A DNA stretch of 48,834 bases from Rhodospirillum sp. (GCA_021741145.1 JAIOYK010000040.1:1-48834), one strand, 5' to 3'; shown: positions 38,244 through 47,026, counted from the first letter of the stretch. Notes: a model not told the origin generated them from the sequence alone. Made by a program: numbers and translations.

Positions 38244-38427
38244 TTGTCCGAACTCCCATCTTGATACCGGCCCCGCCCAGGGTGACCCGATCCATCCCAA
38301 TCACCAGCACATAGGAGACGGGCCTGTCCTTGGGTCCATGGAGGGTCGAGGAATCGTTAAAACAATCCGCCAAGGCTCGGGCGGTCCGAAGGATTGGGGA
38401 GCGCGCGACGGTTTGACCAGGGCGCAT
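38236..38427 (-). CDS. Small coupled gene within the tail module
   Basis: A 63-residue basic protein whose ATG shares one base with the stop of the preceding gene (TGATG). Its own stop overlaps the start of the following fibre gene by 8 bp. The central part (RPVSYVLVIGMDRVTLGG) could form beta strands. No known domain. Both-sided overlap with phage genes is the main reason to accept it. Confidence 0.6.
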   Translation of the reverse strand: MRPGQTVARSPILRTARALADCFNDSSTLHGPKDRPVSYVLVIGMDRVTLGGAGIKMGVRTNG

Positions 38428-38759
38428 CACGCCGTCTCCCCGACCAGGGGGATCAGGTCGCAAAGCAAAGCAACGGAGACATCGGTGCCTGGCCCCTCGC
38501 CTTCCAGCGCGACCCGAATTCCCAAGACATGGGCATCCACCCGGGCAACGCTCCCAGCCAGAAAGGGACTGCCTTCCACGTGGTGCCAGGCCGTTATTCC
38601 GCGGACCAGCACCCCTACCGAGGCGCCATCGAAGGTTCCTTCCACGTAGAGGGTTCCGTCCACATGGGGCATGCGCCCCCCCGCCAAGGTCGGAGTCAAA
38701 TCCAGGTCTTGTGTACCACCGGTCATATTCCGGCATATCGTCTGCGCGCGCACGGGCAT
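38427..38759 (-). CDS. Phage structural protein of unknown function (110 aa)
   Basis: Not recognised. The 110-residue product is beta-rich with several Gly/Thr turns (DGTLYVEGTFDGASVGVLV), suggesting a small sandwich domain such as a fibre- or baseplate-associated protein. AAGGAG lies 8 bases before the ATG at 38759, which begins 22 bp after the upstream fibre gene. The stop overlaps the next start, so translation is coupled. Confidence 0.72.
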   Translation of the reverse strand: MPVRAQTICRNMTGGTQDLDLTPTLAGGRMPHVDGTLYVEGTFDGASVGVLVRGITAWHHVEGSPFLAGSVARVDAHVLGIRVALEGEGPGTDVSVALLCDLIPLVGETA

Positions 38760-38781
38760 GGGTGGATCTCCTTGTCTCGCC

Positions 38782-40587
38782 TTATTCACTCAATAGACCG
38801 TGGTCGCGCAGAAGCAGCCGCAGGGTCTCCACCTGGCCCGCCAGTTCGGCCACGTTCTTGTTATGGATGGACAGGGCGCCATTGACAGCCATCGCGACCG
38901 CGGCGTCCGAATAGCTGTCCCCGGTGGACAGGCTGGCCTGGGCATCCGCCAGGACCCCCGTGGATGTCGCCCCCAGGGCTTGGCTGTCCAAGGCAACCAG
39001 GGTGGCCGGGTGGCCGGGGCGATCCTCGGCGAGGAACCAGGCACCCGCGGCGTGGTCGGCGATCAATCGCGCCCGCCGCCCAGACAGGGCGCGGGCGGTT
39101 CCCCCGTCCACGAAGGGTCCCGTGACCTGGGCTCCGCTTTCCCCTTCCACCCAGACGACGGCCCCATCGGGAGCTTCCTCGACCGCGGGCAGGGCGAGGG
39201 TCGCGCCCATCCCCAATCGGAACCGGTGACCCGCCTCCAGCACGGCGAGCGCATGGGTGGCGCCAGCGGCCACCTCGGTCGTCGCCACCCATTCGATGGG
39301 GCAGTCCCGGGCCATGTTCAGACGCCGGGTCGAAGCGATGATCCAACGCCCGTAGCCCAGGGAGACGAACTGGACGATCTGCCCGTCCAGGGAGATGTCG
39401 GTTCCACCGGTGTAATCCACGCCCCCCGGGGCGCTGACGGTAATGCGGGTCCGGTAATCCTGACCCGCGGCGAGCCAGACCATGTCCCCTTCCTGGACGC
39501 CGTCATAGGTGCCCGGCAGGGTCACCGTGGCTCCGTCCTCGCAGACGATCAGGCTTCCCAGATCGGCGAGGGACACCGTAATGTCCCCGGGCAGGGCCAA
39601 TGCATAGCGCCAGGGGGCGATGCGGGGTGGCGTGCCGGGCAGTGCCTCCCGGTTGGCGACCAGCCAGTCGCCTCCGCCCTGGTGCACCAACCAGACCCGT
39701 TCGGAGGAGAAATCCATCATCACATAGGGGGGCTCGAGCTTGCCCTCGATGGCTTTGACGGTCACGGTCCCATTCTTGGGGGCCTCGAGCCAGAAGGCAT
39801 CCCCGGACTGGAAGCCCGCACCCGGCAAGGAAATCAGGCTGCCCGCCTGGGCGGTGAGCTTGCGCCCGATGTCCGAGGGCGTAACCGTATGGGAGCCCGA
39901 GACCGGGACCGACGCCGTCCAGGCCCCTCCCCCACCACCCGAAGCCAGCACCCCCTCGGCGGAAGGCGCGAGGATCGGGTCGGACAGGGTACCGCCGCCG
40001 GAGGCCGCTTCCACGTCGACGGACAACCACCAGGCCCCCGTCCGGGCCGTGTAGGAAGACACCGCCCCTTCCATCCAGCGAGAGCGATCGGCCTGGCTCA
40101 TCACCCTCAACCGCATGCCTTCGGTGAACCCAAGGCCGCCGGGGATTTCCCAGTTCAGGGTCACGCCGGTGGCCATCTCCAGCACCGTGGGGCTGTCGGT
40201 CAAGGTTCCAGCCAGCGTGGCCCAGCACCCGGCCCGCAGATCCGTCCACCACCCCGCCGCCACATGGGGGGCCACGCAAAGGTAACTCCCCCCCAGACGG
40301 CTCACCAAATCCCCCCGGGCGTAGGAGGTTCCTGCCACCCAAGCCCCCCGGGCTTCCATATCCGGCGCGGGCAGGGTGAAGCTTTCGCTGGTGGCGTCCG
40401 AATAGGTGACCGTCAGAACATAGCCGGACTGGGTCATGGAGGCGATGCCCCGTCCCGGGGTTCCGGCGGCCCGGTCGACGGCGAGACGGAGATTGTGGAA
40501 ATTTCGATCCACCTCCCCGGCCGTCAGATTGGCGCCCTTGCCCGCGCCCCAGTCGGCATGGGCCGTGCGGTATGTGATACTGACCAT
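38782..40587 (-). CDS. Large phage tail-fibre-like protein with ChiC-type module
   Basis: A 601-residue fibre-like protein. The N-terminal 50 residues (RNFHNLRLAVDRA) are helical, followed by a ChiC-like carbohydrate-binding segment (GAWVAGTSYARGDLVSRLGG, then SYLCVAPHVA) often seen in tail fibres and chitinases. The middle consists of repeated beta domains with Gly-rich loops, and the last 30 residues form a heptad helix (VAELAGQVETLRLLLRDH), as in trimerising fibre ends. AAGGAC lies 8 bases before the ATG. Binding of a surface polysaccharide is plausible. Confidence 0.78.
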   Translation of the reverse strand: MVSITYRTAHADWGAGKGANLTAGEVDRNFHNLRLAVDRAAGTPGRGIASMTQSGYVLTVTYSDATSESFTLPAPDMEARGAWVAGTSYARGDLVSRLGGSYLCVAPHVAAGWWTDLRAGCWATLAGTLTDSPTVLEMATGVTLNWEIPGGLGFTEGMRLRVMSQADRSRWMEGAVSSYTARTGAWWLSVDVEAASGGGTLSDPILAPSAEGVLASGGGGGAWTASVPVSGSHTVTPSDIGRKLTAQAGSLISLPGAGFQSGDAFWLEAPKNGTVTVKAIEGKLEPPYVMMDFSSERVWLVHQGGGDWLVANREALPGTPPRIAPWRYALALPGDITVSLADLGSLIVCEDGATVTLPGTYDGVQEGDMVWLAAGQDYRTRITVSAPGGVDYTGGTDISLDGQIVQFVSLGYGRWIIASTRRLNMARDCPIEWVATTEVAAGATHALAVLEAGHRFRLGMGATLALPAVEEAPDGAVVWVEGESGAQVTGPFVDGGTARALSGRRARLIADHAAGAWFLAEDRPGHPATLVALDSQALGATSTGVLADAQASLSTGDSYSDAAVAMAVNGALSIHNKNVAELAGQVETLRLLLRDHGLLSE

Positions 40588-40600
40588 GGAGGTTTGTCCT

Positions 40601-40927
40601 TCAAGGGTTGAGGATCATGACAAGGCGCCGTCCGTCGCCGTCACGGAACACCAGGCGCGTGGGCCGTTCCACCTCCACCCAGGCGCCGGAGCCATCGGTC
40701 GCGGTGATCCGGACCAGCGCCGTCTCCCGGGACAGTTCGGTCCAGACCACATCGGCCCCAGCATCCAGGCCGGGGTCGCTTCGCTTGCGGACGGAAGGCG
40801 TCAAGGCACCGGCGCAAACCACCGGTGGGTCCGGATTGACCTGGGCCGTGGGGGCCGGGGTGGCGCCGGTGGTCCTGGGTTGGTCACGCAGGGCGCGGAT
40901 GGCGCGGGTCAAGGCGCTGGTGGTCAT
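40601..40927 (-). CDS. Small phage protein coupled to the upstream 413-aa gene
   Basis: Not recognised. The 108-residue product has a short N-terminal helix (LTRAIRALRDQ), a Pro/Thr-rich linker and a C-terminal beta-rich part. Its ATG overlaps the stop of the preceding gene by 4 bp (ATGA). It lies 13 bp before the large fibre gene. It may be an adaptor between hub and fibre, from position only. Confidence 0.68.
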   Translation of the reverse strand: MTTSALTRAIRALRDQPRTTGATPAPTAQVNPDPPVVCAGALTPSVRKRSDPGLDAGADVVWTELSRETALVRITATDGSGAWVEVERPTRLVFRDGDGRRLVMILNP

Positions 40928-42165
40928 GACAGGGTTCCCGGGCCAAACAGGCCCCAGCGAAAGGGGGTGGTGACCCCACCGAGTGGCGCCGGATCACCGG
41001 GAAAGGGGTCAAGCGTCCAGCTTTGGAAATCCGGGGTCAGGGCGCTCCCGATACCTCCCTGTCCGTCCCGGGTCCGACAGAGCCAGGACGAGGAGCCCGA
41101 TGTTTCCCCGCCCAGGGGCAGGGCGGCGAGGGGCGTGATCCCTTCGGGGCCGGGGTGGAAGCGCGGGCTCCCCACCCCGTCCACCACCAACAGACCATCG
41201 GTGCCCCCGGCGACGCAAAGGCCCCACGGACTGTTTTCCGCGCAGCGGACCGCGCCCAGGACGAGGCACCCTCCGCTCCAGGCGCCCCCATGGCCGGACG
41301 GGTCCAGGGGGCCGATGGCATCGGAAGGCAGCCGGATCATCAACCCATGGGGATGGGGTGTGAGGCCCGTCCGGTCCACCCATCCGGTTTCGGAGACCAG
41401 CACGGCGGGCCCCCCCGGGGAAAAGGCGTAGAGACGATGGCGGGTCCAGGACGCGGTGGTCCGTGTCGCGACCACCCAGAAGCGCCCGCCCCAGGCGGTG
41501 ACCGCCGAGGTCCGCCAGGTCACCGGACCATCACCGCTGGGTGCCTCGGCCTCCACCAGGCGATGGCTCGCCCAATCATCGGCGGTTTCCAAGGCCAGCG
41601 GCGCCCGGACCTGGCCATCGATGAGAGCTTGGCAGTGGGTCCCCACCACCAGATGGCTACCCAGGGCCGCGACTCCGGCCCGGACCTCCACCGATCCCAG
41701 GGTGGTGTTGTCCATGGGGTCCCTGACCACCGTGGGCACGGCGAAAAGAGCCGCGCTCTCCCCCGGTTCGGCCAAGCCCAAACGCCAGCGGGACAGACCT
41801 CCCAATAGGCCTTGAAGCAGCCACCCCCCTGTCCGGTGGCCGATCAGGCGGGCGCCCTCCATCCAGGGAAAGGCCACGCCCTGCGCATCGGGCAAGGGAA
41901 AGGGCCGGGTTGTCGGCTGGCGGAACAGGGCCATGCCCGCTTCCGTCACCCGCAGTCCCGTGACCTCTCCCGGACCGGAGACCACCACATCCGCCAACCC
42001 CTCGATGGTTTTCCGATAGCGTCCCTCCCGGTCGATCACAAGGGCCATGGAGCGCGCCGCGCCACTGGCTCCGGAATCGTGCAGGAACACCAATAGTGCC
42101 GGTTCCCCCCCCCAGGACAGGTCCCGGATGGTGGCGATGGGACCTAAATAGACCGCATCAGCCAT
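40924..42165 (-). CDS. Phage tail-module protein, beta-rich (413 aa)
   Basis: Not recognised. The sequence has repeated short segments with Trp/Gly and small hydrophobic strands (RDLSWGGEPALLVFLHDSG, WLLQGLLGGLSRWRLGLAEP), which would fit a beta-propeller or stacked-sandwich protein. GGAGG lies 5 bases before the ATG at 42165; the start nine codons upstream lacks this. It lies 23 bp after the hub-like gene and is coupled to the next gene by ATGA overlap. Position suggests a baseplate or fibre-attachment component. Confidence 0.7.
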   Translation of the reverse strand: MADAVYLGPIATIRDLSWGGEPALLVFLHDSGASGAARSMALVIDREGRYRKTIEGLADVVVSGPGEVTGLRVTEAGMALFRQPTTRPFPLPDAQGVAFPWMEGARLIGHRTGGWLLQGLLGGLSRWRLGLAEPGESAALFAVPTVVRDPMDNTTLGSVEVRAGVAALGSHLVVGTHCQALIDGQVRAPLALETADDWASHRLVEAEAPSGDGPVTWRTSAVTAWGGRFWVVATRTTASWTRHRLYAFSPGGPAVLVSETGWVDRTGLTPHPHGLMIRLPSDAIGPLDPSGHGGAWSGGCLVLGAVRCAENSPWGLCVAGGTDGLLVVDGVGSPRFHPGPEGITPLAALPLGGETSGSSSWLCRTRDGQGGIGSALTPDFQSWTLDPFPGDPAPLGGVTTPFRWGLFGPGTLS

Positions 42166-42188
42166 GGGGAGCCTCCAGGTCGTTCGGC

Positions 42189-44168
42189 TCACCCACGGGG
42201 AGCCTCCAAGTCAATGGTCGGCGGCAGGCCAAAGCGCCCGGCCGCGGCAATGGTCAGTCCGTGGACCCGTTGGTCCGAGGCCGCCAGGGAGCGCAGGGAC
42301 AGGCAAACATCCGTCGGCACGGACGCGAGCAGCCGCCGGGGCGACAGGCCGCCGTTTCGATGGGCCCAGATGGCCGCGTCCTGCTCGTCCCAAAGGTTGC
42401 GGAGACAAAGACCCGCCAGCAGGTCCTCCGCTCCCCAGGTGGCCGCGGCCGCCAAGGGATCGGTTGGAAGCTGGTCGTCGTAGCCCCCAAGGGAGAGGGT
42501 CAGGTGATCCCCCAATTCCGTCCGCCAAACCTCTCCGGTCCGGGCGGCGTAGTCGTCGGTATAGGCGTCGGTCAGGGTCTCGAGGCCCGGGTCGGGCGCG
42601 GCCATGGTGCCGCCACCGCCAATGGAGCAGGCGATCTCTAAAGCAACCTCCCGCCCGGTTTCGTCCCAGGAGAGGACGACGGAGACCACCTTGCCGGTCG
42701 CTTGCCCCCCTGGCAGGGTCGCGGCCTTTAGGGTAACCGTGGTGTCCAGGTCGACGGATAGCGCCTCGGCGCTCCAACCCGGCAGGCGGGCGGAGACCCG
42801 GATACAGCGTTGAGCGAAAGCCAGACGGACCGCCAGAACCCGGGCCATATGGGCGAGCGTCAGTCGACCCCGGGAGGTGTGCAGAAAACTCCCCAACAGG
42901 GTATCGCCGATGGCCGCGCCGTCCACGGCCCCGCCGGTCACCCCCACCGCCGCGGTTTCGGAGATCTCGCTGGCCCCCGTGTTCCGGGCGATGGAGAGAA
43001 TACTGTCGCAGTCCGGTCCCGTGGTGGTCGCGTCTTCCTCGGCGGGATCGGAGCCCAGGCCCACGTCCCGCAAATGGAACGAGAGGCTTTCCCCCTCCTC
43101 CGGCCCGGGGAAGTCAATGGCCAGATGGCTGTCCAAGCGCAAGACGGCGATCTGCTTCCGGCGTTGGCTCAGGGACCAAGCCAGGGTCAAGATCGGCCAA
43201 TAGGCGCGCTTGGCGAAGGCCATCCACCCGGCGAAGCGCCCCATGGGGAACAGGCTGGATCGGGCCTCGGTGGGGCCGAAATCGAAATCCCCCTGGGTGC
43301 CCAGGCCCCGGCCCGCGGCGATGGTGACCACCCGGTCATCCTCGGTGAAACGGGCGAAGGGGTTGGCGGCGATGGCCTCCTCCAGGGCCGGGGGCTCCTG
43401 GGTGACGAGCACCCCTTCCAGCACCCGATATCCGCTGTCTCCGCCGATCCGGTCCCCGGCCTGGGGCCAGCCATCGGCGAAGTCCTCGGGCGGGGAGAGG
43501 GTGACGAGCGCTCCCCTGGCCTCCCTGGCGATGAGGGTCCCGATATCGGCCACGCCACCGCCCCTCTGGGTCCAACGGACATCCAGGGTTCCCTCCACCC
43601 AGGCGGGGGGACGGCTTTGGGGACGGGTCAGATCAATGGACCCCTCGGCCAGGGTTTCGGGGCCGAAACTCTGGGATTTTCGCCCGGTAAGGCCATCCGA
43701 CACACCGACAGCGCCGGTCAGCCGATCGACGGTCAGGCGGGCGAACCAGCCCTCCAGAATCTCCGAGGGGTCCTCCTCCTCTCCCTCGACGATGAACAGG
43801 GGATCGTAGGCGGGTGCGATCTTGTAGGGGGTCAGAGCCGCTTCGGTCTTGGCGTTCATGTCGCCGTGGCGGCTATCGAAAAGAAGAGTCAGAAAGGCCC
43901 CGGCCATGCCGTCGGGCACTTCGGCCAGGACCCCATGAAACAAGGGAATCACGGACCCATTCAGGGTCGTGGACAAGTGAACAAAGCGCTCGCCATTCGG
44001 CCCCTGGAGGGCATGCCCCGCATTGGCGATGGTCACGCGCGCCCGGGGCGCGCCCCCCTCCTCGGCCTCGATCCGCAGGGCACGGAGGGCCTCGTCGGCA
44101 CGGGCGTGGGTGGTGGCGTCGAAGGCCTCGCCCTCGGCCACCCAGGCGAAATGGAGGGCATCGGTCAT
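42189..44168 (-). CDS. Predicted tail hub / baseplate-like protein
   Basis: Large protein (659 residues from ATG 44168). The N-terminal 200 residues contain two sandwich-like segments (LRIEAEEGGAPRARVTIANA, LFHGVLAEVPDG) that recall hub domains of phage tail proteins. The middle has FDFGPTEAR and a hydrophobic FAKRAYWPILTLAWSLSQRR. The C-terminal third has SIGGGG and Trp/Asp-rich parts. It is not matched to a named family, so 'hub' is inferred from size, position and fold hints. There is no Shine-Dalgarno before 44168; the frame runs to a GTG at 44261, but that stretch contains a perfect terminator hairpin, which favours 44168. Confidence 0.6.
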   Translation of the reverse strand: MTDALHFAWVAEGEAFDATTHARADEALRALRIEAEEGGAPRARVTIANAGHALQGPNGERFVHLSTTLNGSVIPLFHGVLAEVPDGMAGAFLTLLFDSRHGDMNAKTEAALTPYKIAPAYDPLFIVEGEEEDPSEILEGWFARLTVDRLTGAVGVSDGLTGRKSQSFGPETLAEGSIDLTRPQSRPPAWVEGTLDVRWTQRGGGVADIGTLIAREARGALVTLSPPEDFADGWPQAGDRIGGDSGYRVLEGVLVTQEPPALEEAIAANPFARFTEDDRVVTIAAGRGLGTQGDFDFGPTEARSSLFPMGRFAGWMAFAKRAYWPILTLAWSLSQRRKQIAVLRLDSHLAIDFPGPEEGESLSFHLRDVGLGSDPAEEDATTTGPDCDSILSIARNTGASEISETAAVGVTGGAVDGAAIGDTLLGSFLHTSRGRLTLAHMARVLAVRLAFAQRCIRVSARLPGWSAEALSVDLDTTVTLKAATLPGGQATGKVVSVVLSWDETGREVALEIACSIGGGGTMAAPDPGLETLTDAYTDDYAARTGEVWRTELGDHLTLSLGGYDDQLPTDPLAAAATWGAEDLLAGLCLRNLWDEQDAAIWAHRNGGLSPRRLLASVPTDVCLSLRSLAASDQRVHGLTIAAAGRFGLPPTIDLEAPRG

Positions 44169-44187
44169 GGGAGTGGGTCCAGGAGTT

Positions 44188-44226
44188 GGAAAAGAAAAGT
44201 CCCGCTCCAGAAAACTGGAGCGGGAC
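44188..44226 (-). terminator. Strong rho-independent terminator inside the tail module
   Basis: A perfect 12-bp stem (GTCCCGCTCCAG / CTGGAGCGGGAC) with a four-base loop at 44199-44226 is followed on the minus strand by TTTTCTTTTCC. It lies 236 bp after the repeat-fibre stop and directly before the hub-like gene start. It should separate transcription of the upstream (45-48 kb) and downstream (37-44 kb) parts. Confidence 0.8.
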
Positions 44227-44462
44227 CATTGGAACCGGACGAAACATCTGTCAGCGACCACGCATTACGGCATCGTCGGGGTTGCGGCGACATAGGGATG
44301 CGCGTGGCCTCCCGTCTCGGAACCGGCCCTTGTCATGGTGAACTTCAATAAACAGAGATGTCGGTCACGATGGATGGCTCGGACAGACCCGCCCGAGCTT
44401 CGAAGGCGGCACCATTGCCAATTTTTCCAACATGCCCTTCATGTCCTTTTTCCTGCCTTGAC

Positions 44463-45917
44463 CTACAAGGCAATCCTCGCGCCACGAAAATTAATGAAGG
44501 GAAGAGACTGCCCCTCACTACCAGCCTCCGACCAGAAGCCAATCGCGACCCGAGTGCCCTCGTCCAGCGGCCAGATAGCACTGAGCGCAGACATAGCCTG
44601 ATATGTCCCGTAATTCGTAGCGCTACGAGACCCGTACATATTCGCGTTTCCATCAACCATAAGCGCTGCGTATGCATTGCTGATTGCTTTGTTATGTGGA
44701 AAGTGAATGTAACCGGAGAAAACCCAGAGTCCCGCCCCACCTTCCGGAACGATAAATTCCCCATTAACAACATACGGGTTATCACAGACCAAACCTGTCG
44801 CTTTAAGATAGACATTCCCGCCACCCATTGAGCTCTCCCCTTTCATATGGAACCATGTGGCATCTGTATGGGTTCTTGCCATTGCAAGCGCTGGACTGGA
44901 GACGGACCAAGCCTCGAGACCTGCCGGGGTCACGGCACGCTCGGCGTCGGTGCCTGCGAGCACTTCGGCCTCCGTCGCCAGTTCAATCAAGCCACGCTCG
45001 GTTTCCGTCGCAGGATTGGCATCGGACCAAGCCTCAACACCCGCAGGGGTAACGGCACGATCGGTGTCGGTACCGGTGATCACCTCGGCGTCCGTCGCCA
45101 GTTCGATCAAACCGCGCTCGGTTTCCGTCGCCGGGTTGGCATCGGACCAAGCCTCAAGGCCCGCCGGTGTCACCGCACGCTCAGCGTCGGTTCCAGCGAT
45201 CACCTCGGCATTGGCCGCCAGTTCGATCAGGCCACGGTCGGCTTCCGTCGCCGGGTTGGCAACGGCCCAAGCCTCAACACCCGCAGGGGTAACGGCACGA
45301 TCGGTGTCGGTACCGGTGATCACCTCGGCGTCCGTCGCCAGTTCGATCAAACCACGATCGGTTTCAGTCGCCGGATTGGCAACGGACCAAGCCTCAAGGC
45401 CCGCCGGAGTTACGGCGCGTTCTGCGTCGGTTCCGGTAATCACTTCGGCGTCCGTCGCCAGTTCGATCAAACCGCGCTCGGTTTCCGTCGCCTGGTTGGC
45501 ATCGGACCAAGCCTCAAGGCCCGCCGGGGTTACCGCACGCTCGGCGTCGATGCCCGCGAGCACCTCGGCGTCGGTGGCCAGTTCGATGATGCCCAGGACT
45601 TCGGTGGTCGCCTGGGGCGGGGTCACGGCATCCTTCAGGGCGCCGAAGGTGTAGGACACATCCTTGTTGGCGCTGACATCGCGGACCAAGAGAAGGTCCG
45701 AGGTCTCGACGCTCGCGACCTGGGCCACCAGACCGGTGTAGTGGCCAAGGGTATAGGGCGTGACCGCCAGGGCTTCGAGGGTATCGGGGTTGGCGACCAC
45801 CTCGGCATCGGTGGCCAGTTCCATCACGCCCGCCCCACTGGTGGAGGCCAGCGGATGAGTATGATTGCCACTGAAGGGCATGGGGAGAACCGAGTTACTG
45901 CCGCATTCCGTGGTCAT
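44463..45917 (-). CDS. Repeat-type phage tail fibre with C1q/TNF-like tip
   Basis: A 484-residue fibre protein. An N-terminal segment with FSGNHTHPLAS is followed by a degenerate ELATDAEV repeat and then six repeats of 40 residues (GLIELATDAEVITGTDAERA plus VTPAGLEAWS and a linker). ELATDAE...AVTPAGL is the standard repeat of many phage tail fibres. The last 125 residues form a domain like the C1q/TNF jelly-roll (GEFIVPEGGAGLWVFSGYIH, ending GQSLPFINFRGARI) and likely hold the receptor-binding tip. AAGGAG stands 6 bases before the ATG at 45917. The tip region is clearly lower in GC than the rest, suggesting exchange by recombination. Confidence 0.88.
   Translation of the reverse strand: MTTECGSNSVLPMPFSGNHTHPLASTSGAGVMELATDAEVVANPDTLEALAVTPYTLGHYTGLVAQVASVETSDLLLVRDVSANKDVSYTFGALKDAVTPPQATTEVLGIIELATDAEVLAGIDAERAVTPAGLEAWSDANQATETERGLIELATDAEVITGTDAERAVTPAGLEAWSVANPATETDRGLIELATDAEVITGTDTDRAVTPAGVEAWAVANPATEADRGLIELAANAEVIAGTDAERAVTPAGLEAWSDANPATETERGLIELATDAEVITGTDTDRAVTPAGVEAWSDANPATETERGLIELATEAEVLAGTDAERAVTPAGLEAWSVSSPALAMARTHTDATWFHMKGESSMGGGNVYLKATGLVCDNPYVVNGEFIVPEGGAGLWVFSGYIHFPHNKAISNAYAALMVDGNANMYGSRSATNYGTYQAMSALSAIWPLDEGTRVAIGFWSEAGSEGQSLPFINFRGARIAL
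44895..45593 (-). repeat. Six tandem 120-bp coding repeats in the fibre gene
   Basis: The 40-residue unit is encoded by 120-bp direct repeats of high DNA identity, e.g. GAGGTGATCACCGGTAC-type segments recur in several units. Units with TDTDRAVTPAGVEAW alternate with units having TDAERAVTPAGLEAW. The last unit diverges after LEAWS. The array is a likely place for repeat-number change. Confidence 0.88.
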
Positions 45918-45957
45918 AGGGCACTCCTTGCAAGGGGACATGGGGTTCGGAGGAGGC

Positions 45958-46473
45958 TCACACCTCTTCCAGGACCAGCCGCCAGGGATGGCGGCCGTCC
46001 CATTCCAGAAGGCCCAGGGACCAGTCCCGGACCATCAGGGTCAGTACCGGACGCACCACCACCGTCACCGGCCCATCGTGGGCGGCGGTGGTGATGGTTC
46101 GTCCGGAAATGTCGGTAACCGGGTGGTCCGCGCCGGTTTCGTCATGGCAGCGGACCCAGTCGGGGGCGAAGTCGCGCTCCGCCGTCCACCCCGTCACACC
46201 CGGCGCCAACACGGCGCCCAGGCGGCTCGCGCAGGTCGCTGTCACGGTCTGGCCCGGCCACAATCCGGCGAAGGCCGGGGGCCGCACGTCCGAGGCGGAA
46301 ACCGTCAGGGCGTATTTCGTTCCCGGGAGGGGCGCGAAGCGAGCGGTTCCCCCCTGGTCCCGCCAGAACTCTCCCCGCCGCAGGGGGGTGAGCGTGTGGC
46401 TGGCCCCCCGGGCACTCCATTTGCCCAGGATCGCCGCGCCTTCCAGGGTCAGGAGGGTATCGGGCGCGCTCAT
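45958..46473 (-). CDS. Phage tail-module protein (171 aa)
   Basis: Not recognised. The 171-residue product is beta-rich and resembles an immunoglobulin-like or sandwich domain (TKYALTVSASDVRPP, GQTVTATCASRLG), a pattern common in minor tail proteins. Its ATG overlaps the stop of the preceding 55-residue gene by 2 bases (CGATGA). It lies 40 bp before the repeat-fibre gene. It may link fibre and tail, but nothing in the sequence proves it. Confidence 0.7.
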   Translation of the reverse strand: MSAPDTLLTLEGAAILGKWSARGASHTLTPLRRGEFWRDQGGTARFAPLPGTKYALTVSASDVRPPAFAGLWPGQTVTATCASRLGAVLAPGVTGWTAERDFAPDWVRCHDETGADHPVTDISGRTITTAAHDGPVTVVVRPVLTLMVRDWSLGLLEWDGRHPWRLVLEEV

Positions 46474-46637
46474 CGGACCCCCGTTTGGGGCCGGGTGAGC
46501 AGGAACCGCGTCGCGTCAAGCTGACGGAGCAGTTCCTCCGTCCCGGTCCCGCTCACCGGCTCCGCGGAGGGACGGGAAGCGGTTGGGGGATTGGCCATGG
46601 GAATGGCCATCGGCGGGGTGGTCGTGTCCTCGGCCAT
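46470..46637 (-). CDS. Very small coupled tail-module gene (55 aa)
   Basis: A 55-residue protein read as MAEDTTTPPMAIPMANPPTA followed by a Ser/Pro part and ending LLRQLDATRFLLTRPQTGVR. The N-terminus is disordered, the C-terminus helical. GGGAG lies 7 bases before the ATG, and the gene begins two bases after the upstream stop and overlaps the next start. Length and place fit a short tail-assembly or chaperone-type protein. Confidence 0.65.
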   Translation of the reverse strand: MAEDTTTPPMAIPMANPPTASRPSAEPVSGTGTEELLRQLDATRFLLTRPQTGVR

Positions 46638-46639
46638 GG

Positions 46640-47026
46640 TTATCTCCCGCGCAGGACGTGATACGGCAGGGTCAGGGGCAGGACCCAGAAGGCCCCCTCC
46701 GCATGGGCCGGTTCGGCTTGGGCCGCTCCGGTCACCAGGGCCGCGCCGTCATCGCTCAGGCGCCGAACGGACAGGCCATCCCCCAGGGTCCTGGCCAGGG
46801 TTTCCGCCCCATTTGACCCCTCCCCCAGGGGATGGTGGAGGGTCAGACGGGCGAGCCCCCCCTCCCCCGCCCAGCGGGTTCCGCCCTCGGCCCGGTCAGG
46901 GTCCAAAACGAGGGTCAGCCAAGCGGTTCCAGCGGAGGGCCGGGCCGTGGCGTTCTCGTTCACCAGGGGCAGGCCGGTCAGGGCCACGACCTGGGCAACG
47001 ATCAGGCTTCGGGCCGCGCCACTCAT
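46640..47026 (-). CDS. Probable tail-terminator/neck-like phage protein
   Basis: Not confidently named. The 128-residue product begins with a helix (SLIVAQVVALTGLPLVNENA) and continues as beta-rich domain ending ILPLTLPYHVL-like strands (FWVLPLTLPYHVLRGR). Such helix-plus-sheet proteins of about 130 residues directly after a head-tail joining protein are commonly tail terminators. Its start overlaps the previous stop by 4 bp (ATGA). The assignment rests mainly on size and order. Confidence 0.62.
   Translation of the reverse strand: MSGAARSLIVAQVVALTGLPLVNENATARPSAGTAWLTLVLDPDRAEGGTRWAGEGGLARLTLHHPLGEGSNGAETLARTLGDGLSVRRLSDDGAALVTGAAQAEPAHAEGAFWVLPLTLPYHVLRGR

Noticed and set aside
38800-44351. 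Long plus-strand frames opposite the fibre and hub-like genes (38800-40611 and 42810-44351)
   Set aside because: They mirror coupled minus-strand phage genes, lack ribosome sites and are Gly/His/Arg-rich as expected of shadows.
44895-45593. CRISPR array suspected from regular spacing
   Set aside because: The 120-bp units are contiguous coding repeats in frame, with no spacer/repeat alternation and no cas genes.
44847-46094. Repetitive plus-strand frames over the fibre repeats
   Set aside because: The repeats come from the tandem DNA units; only the minus-strand frame gives the known ELATDAE...AVTPAGL fibre repeat.
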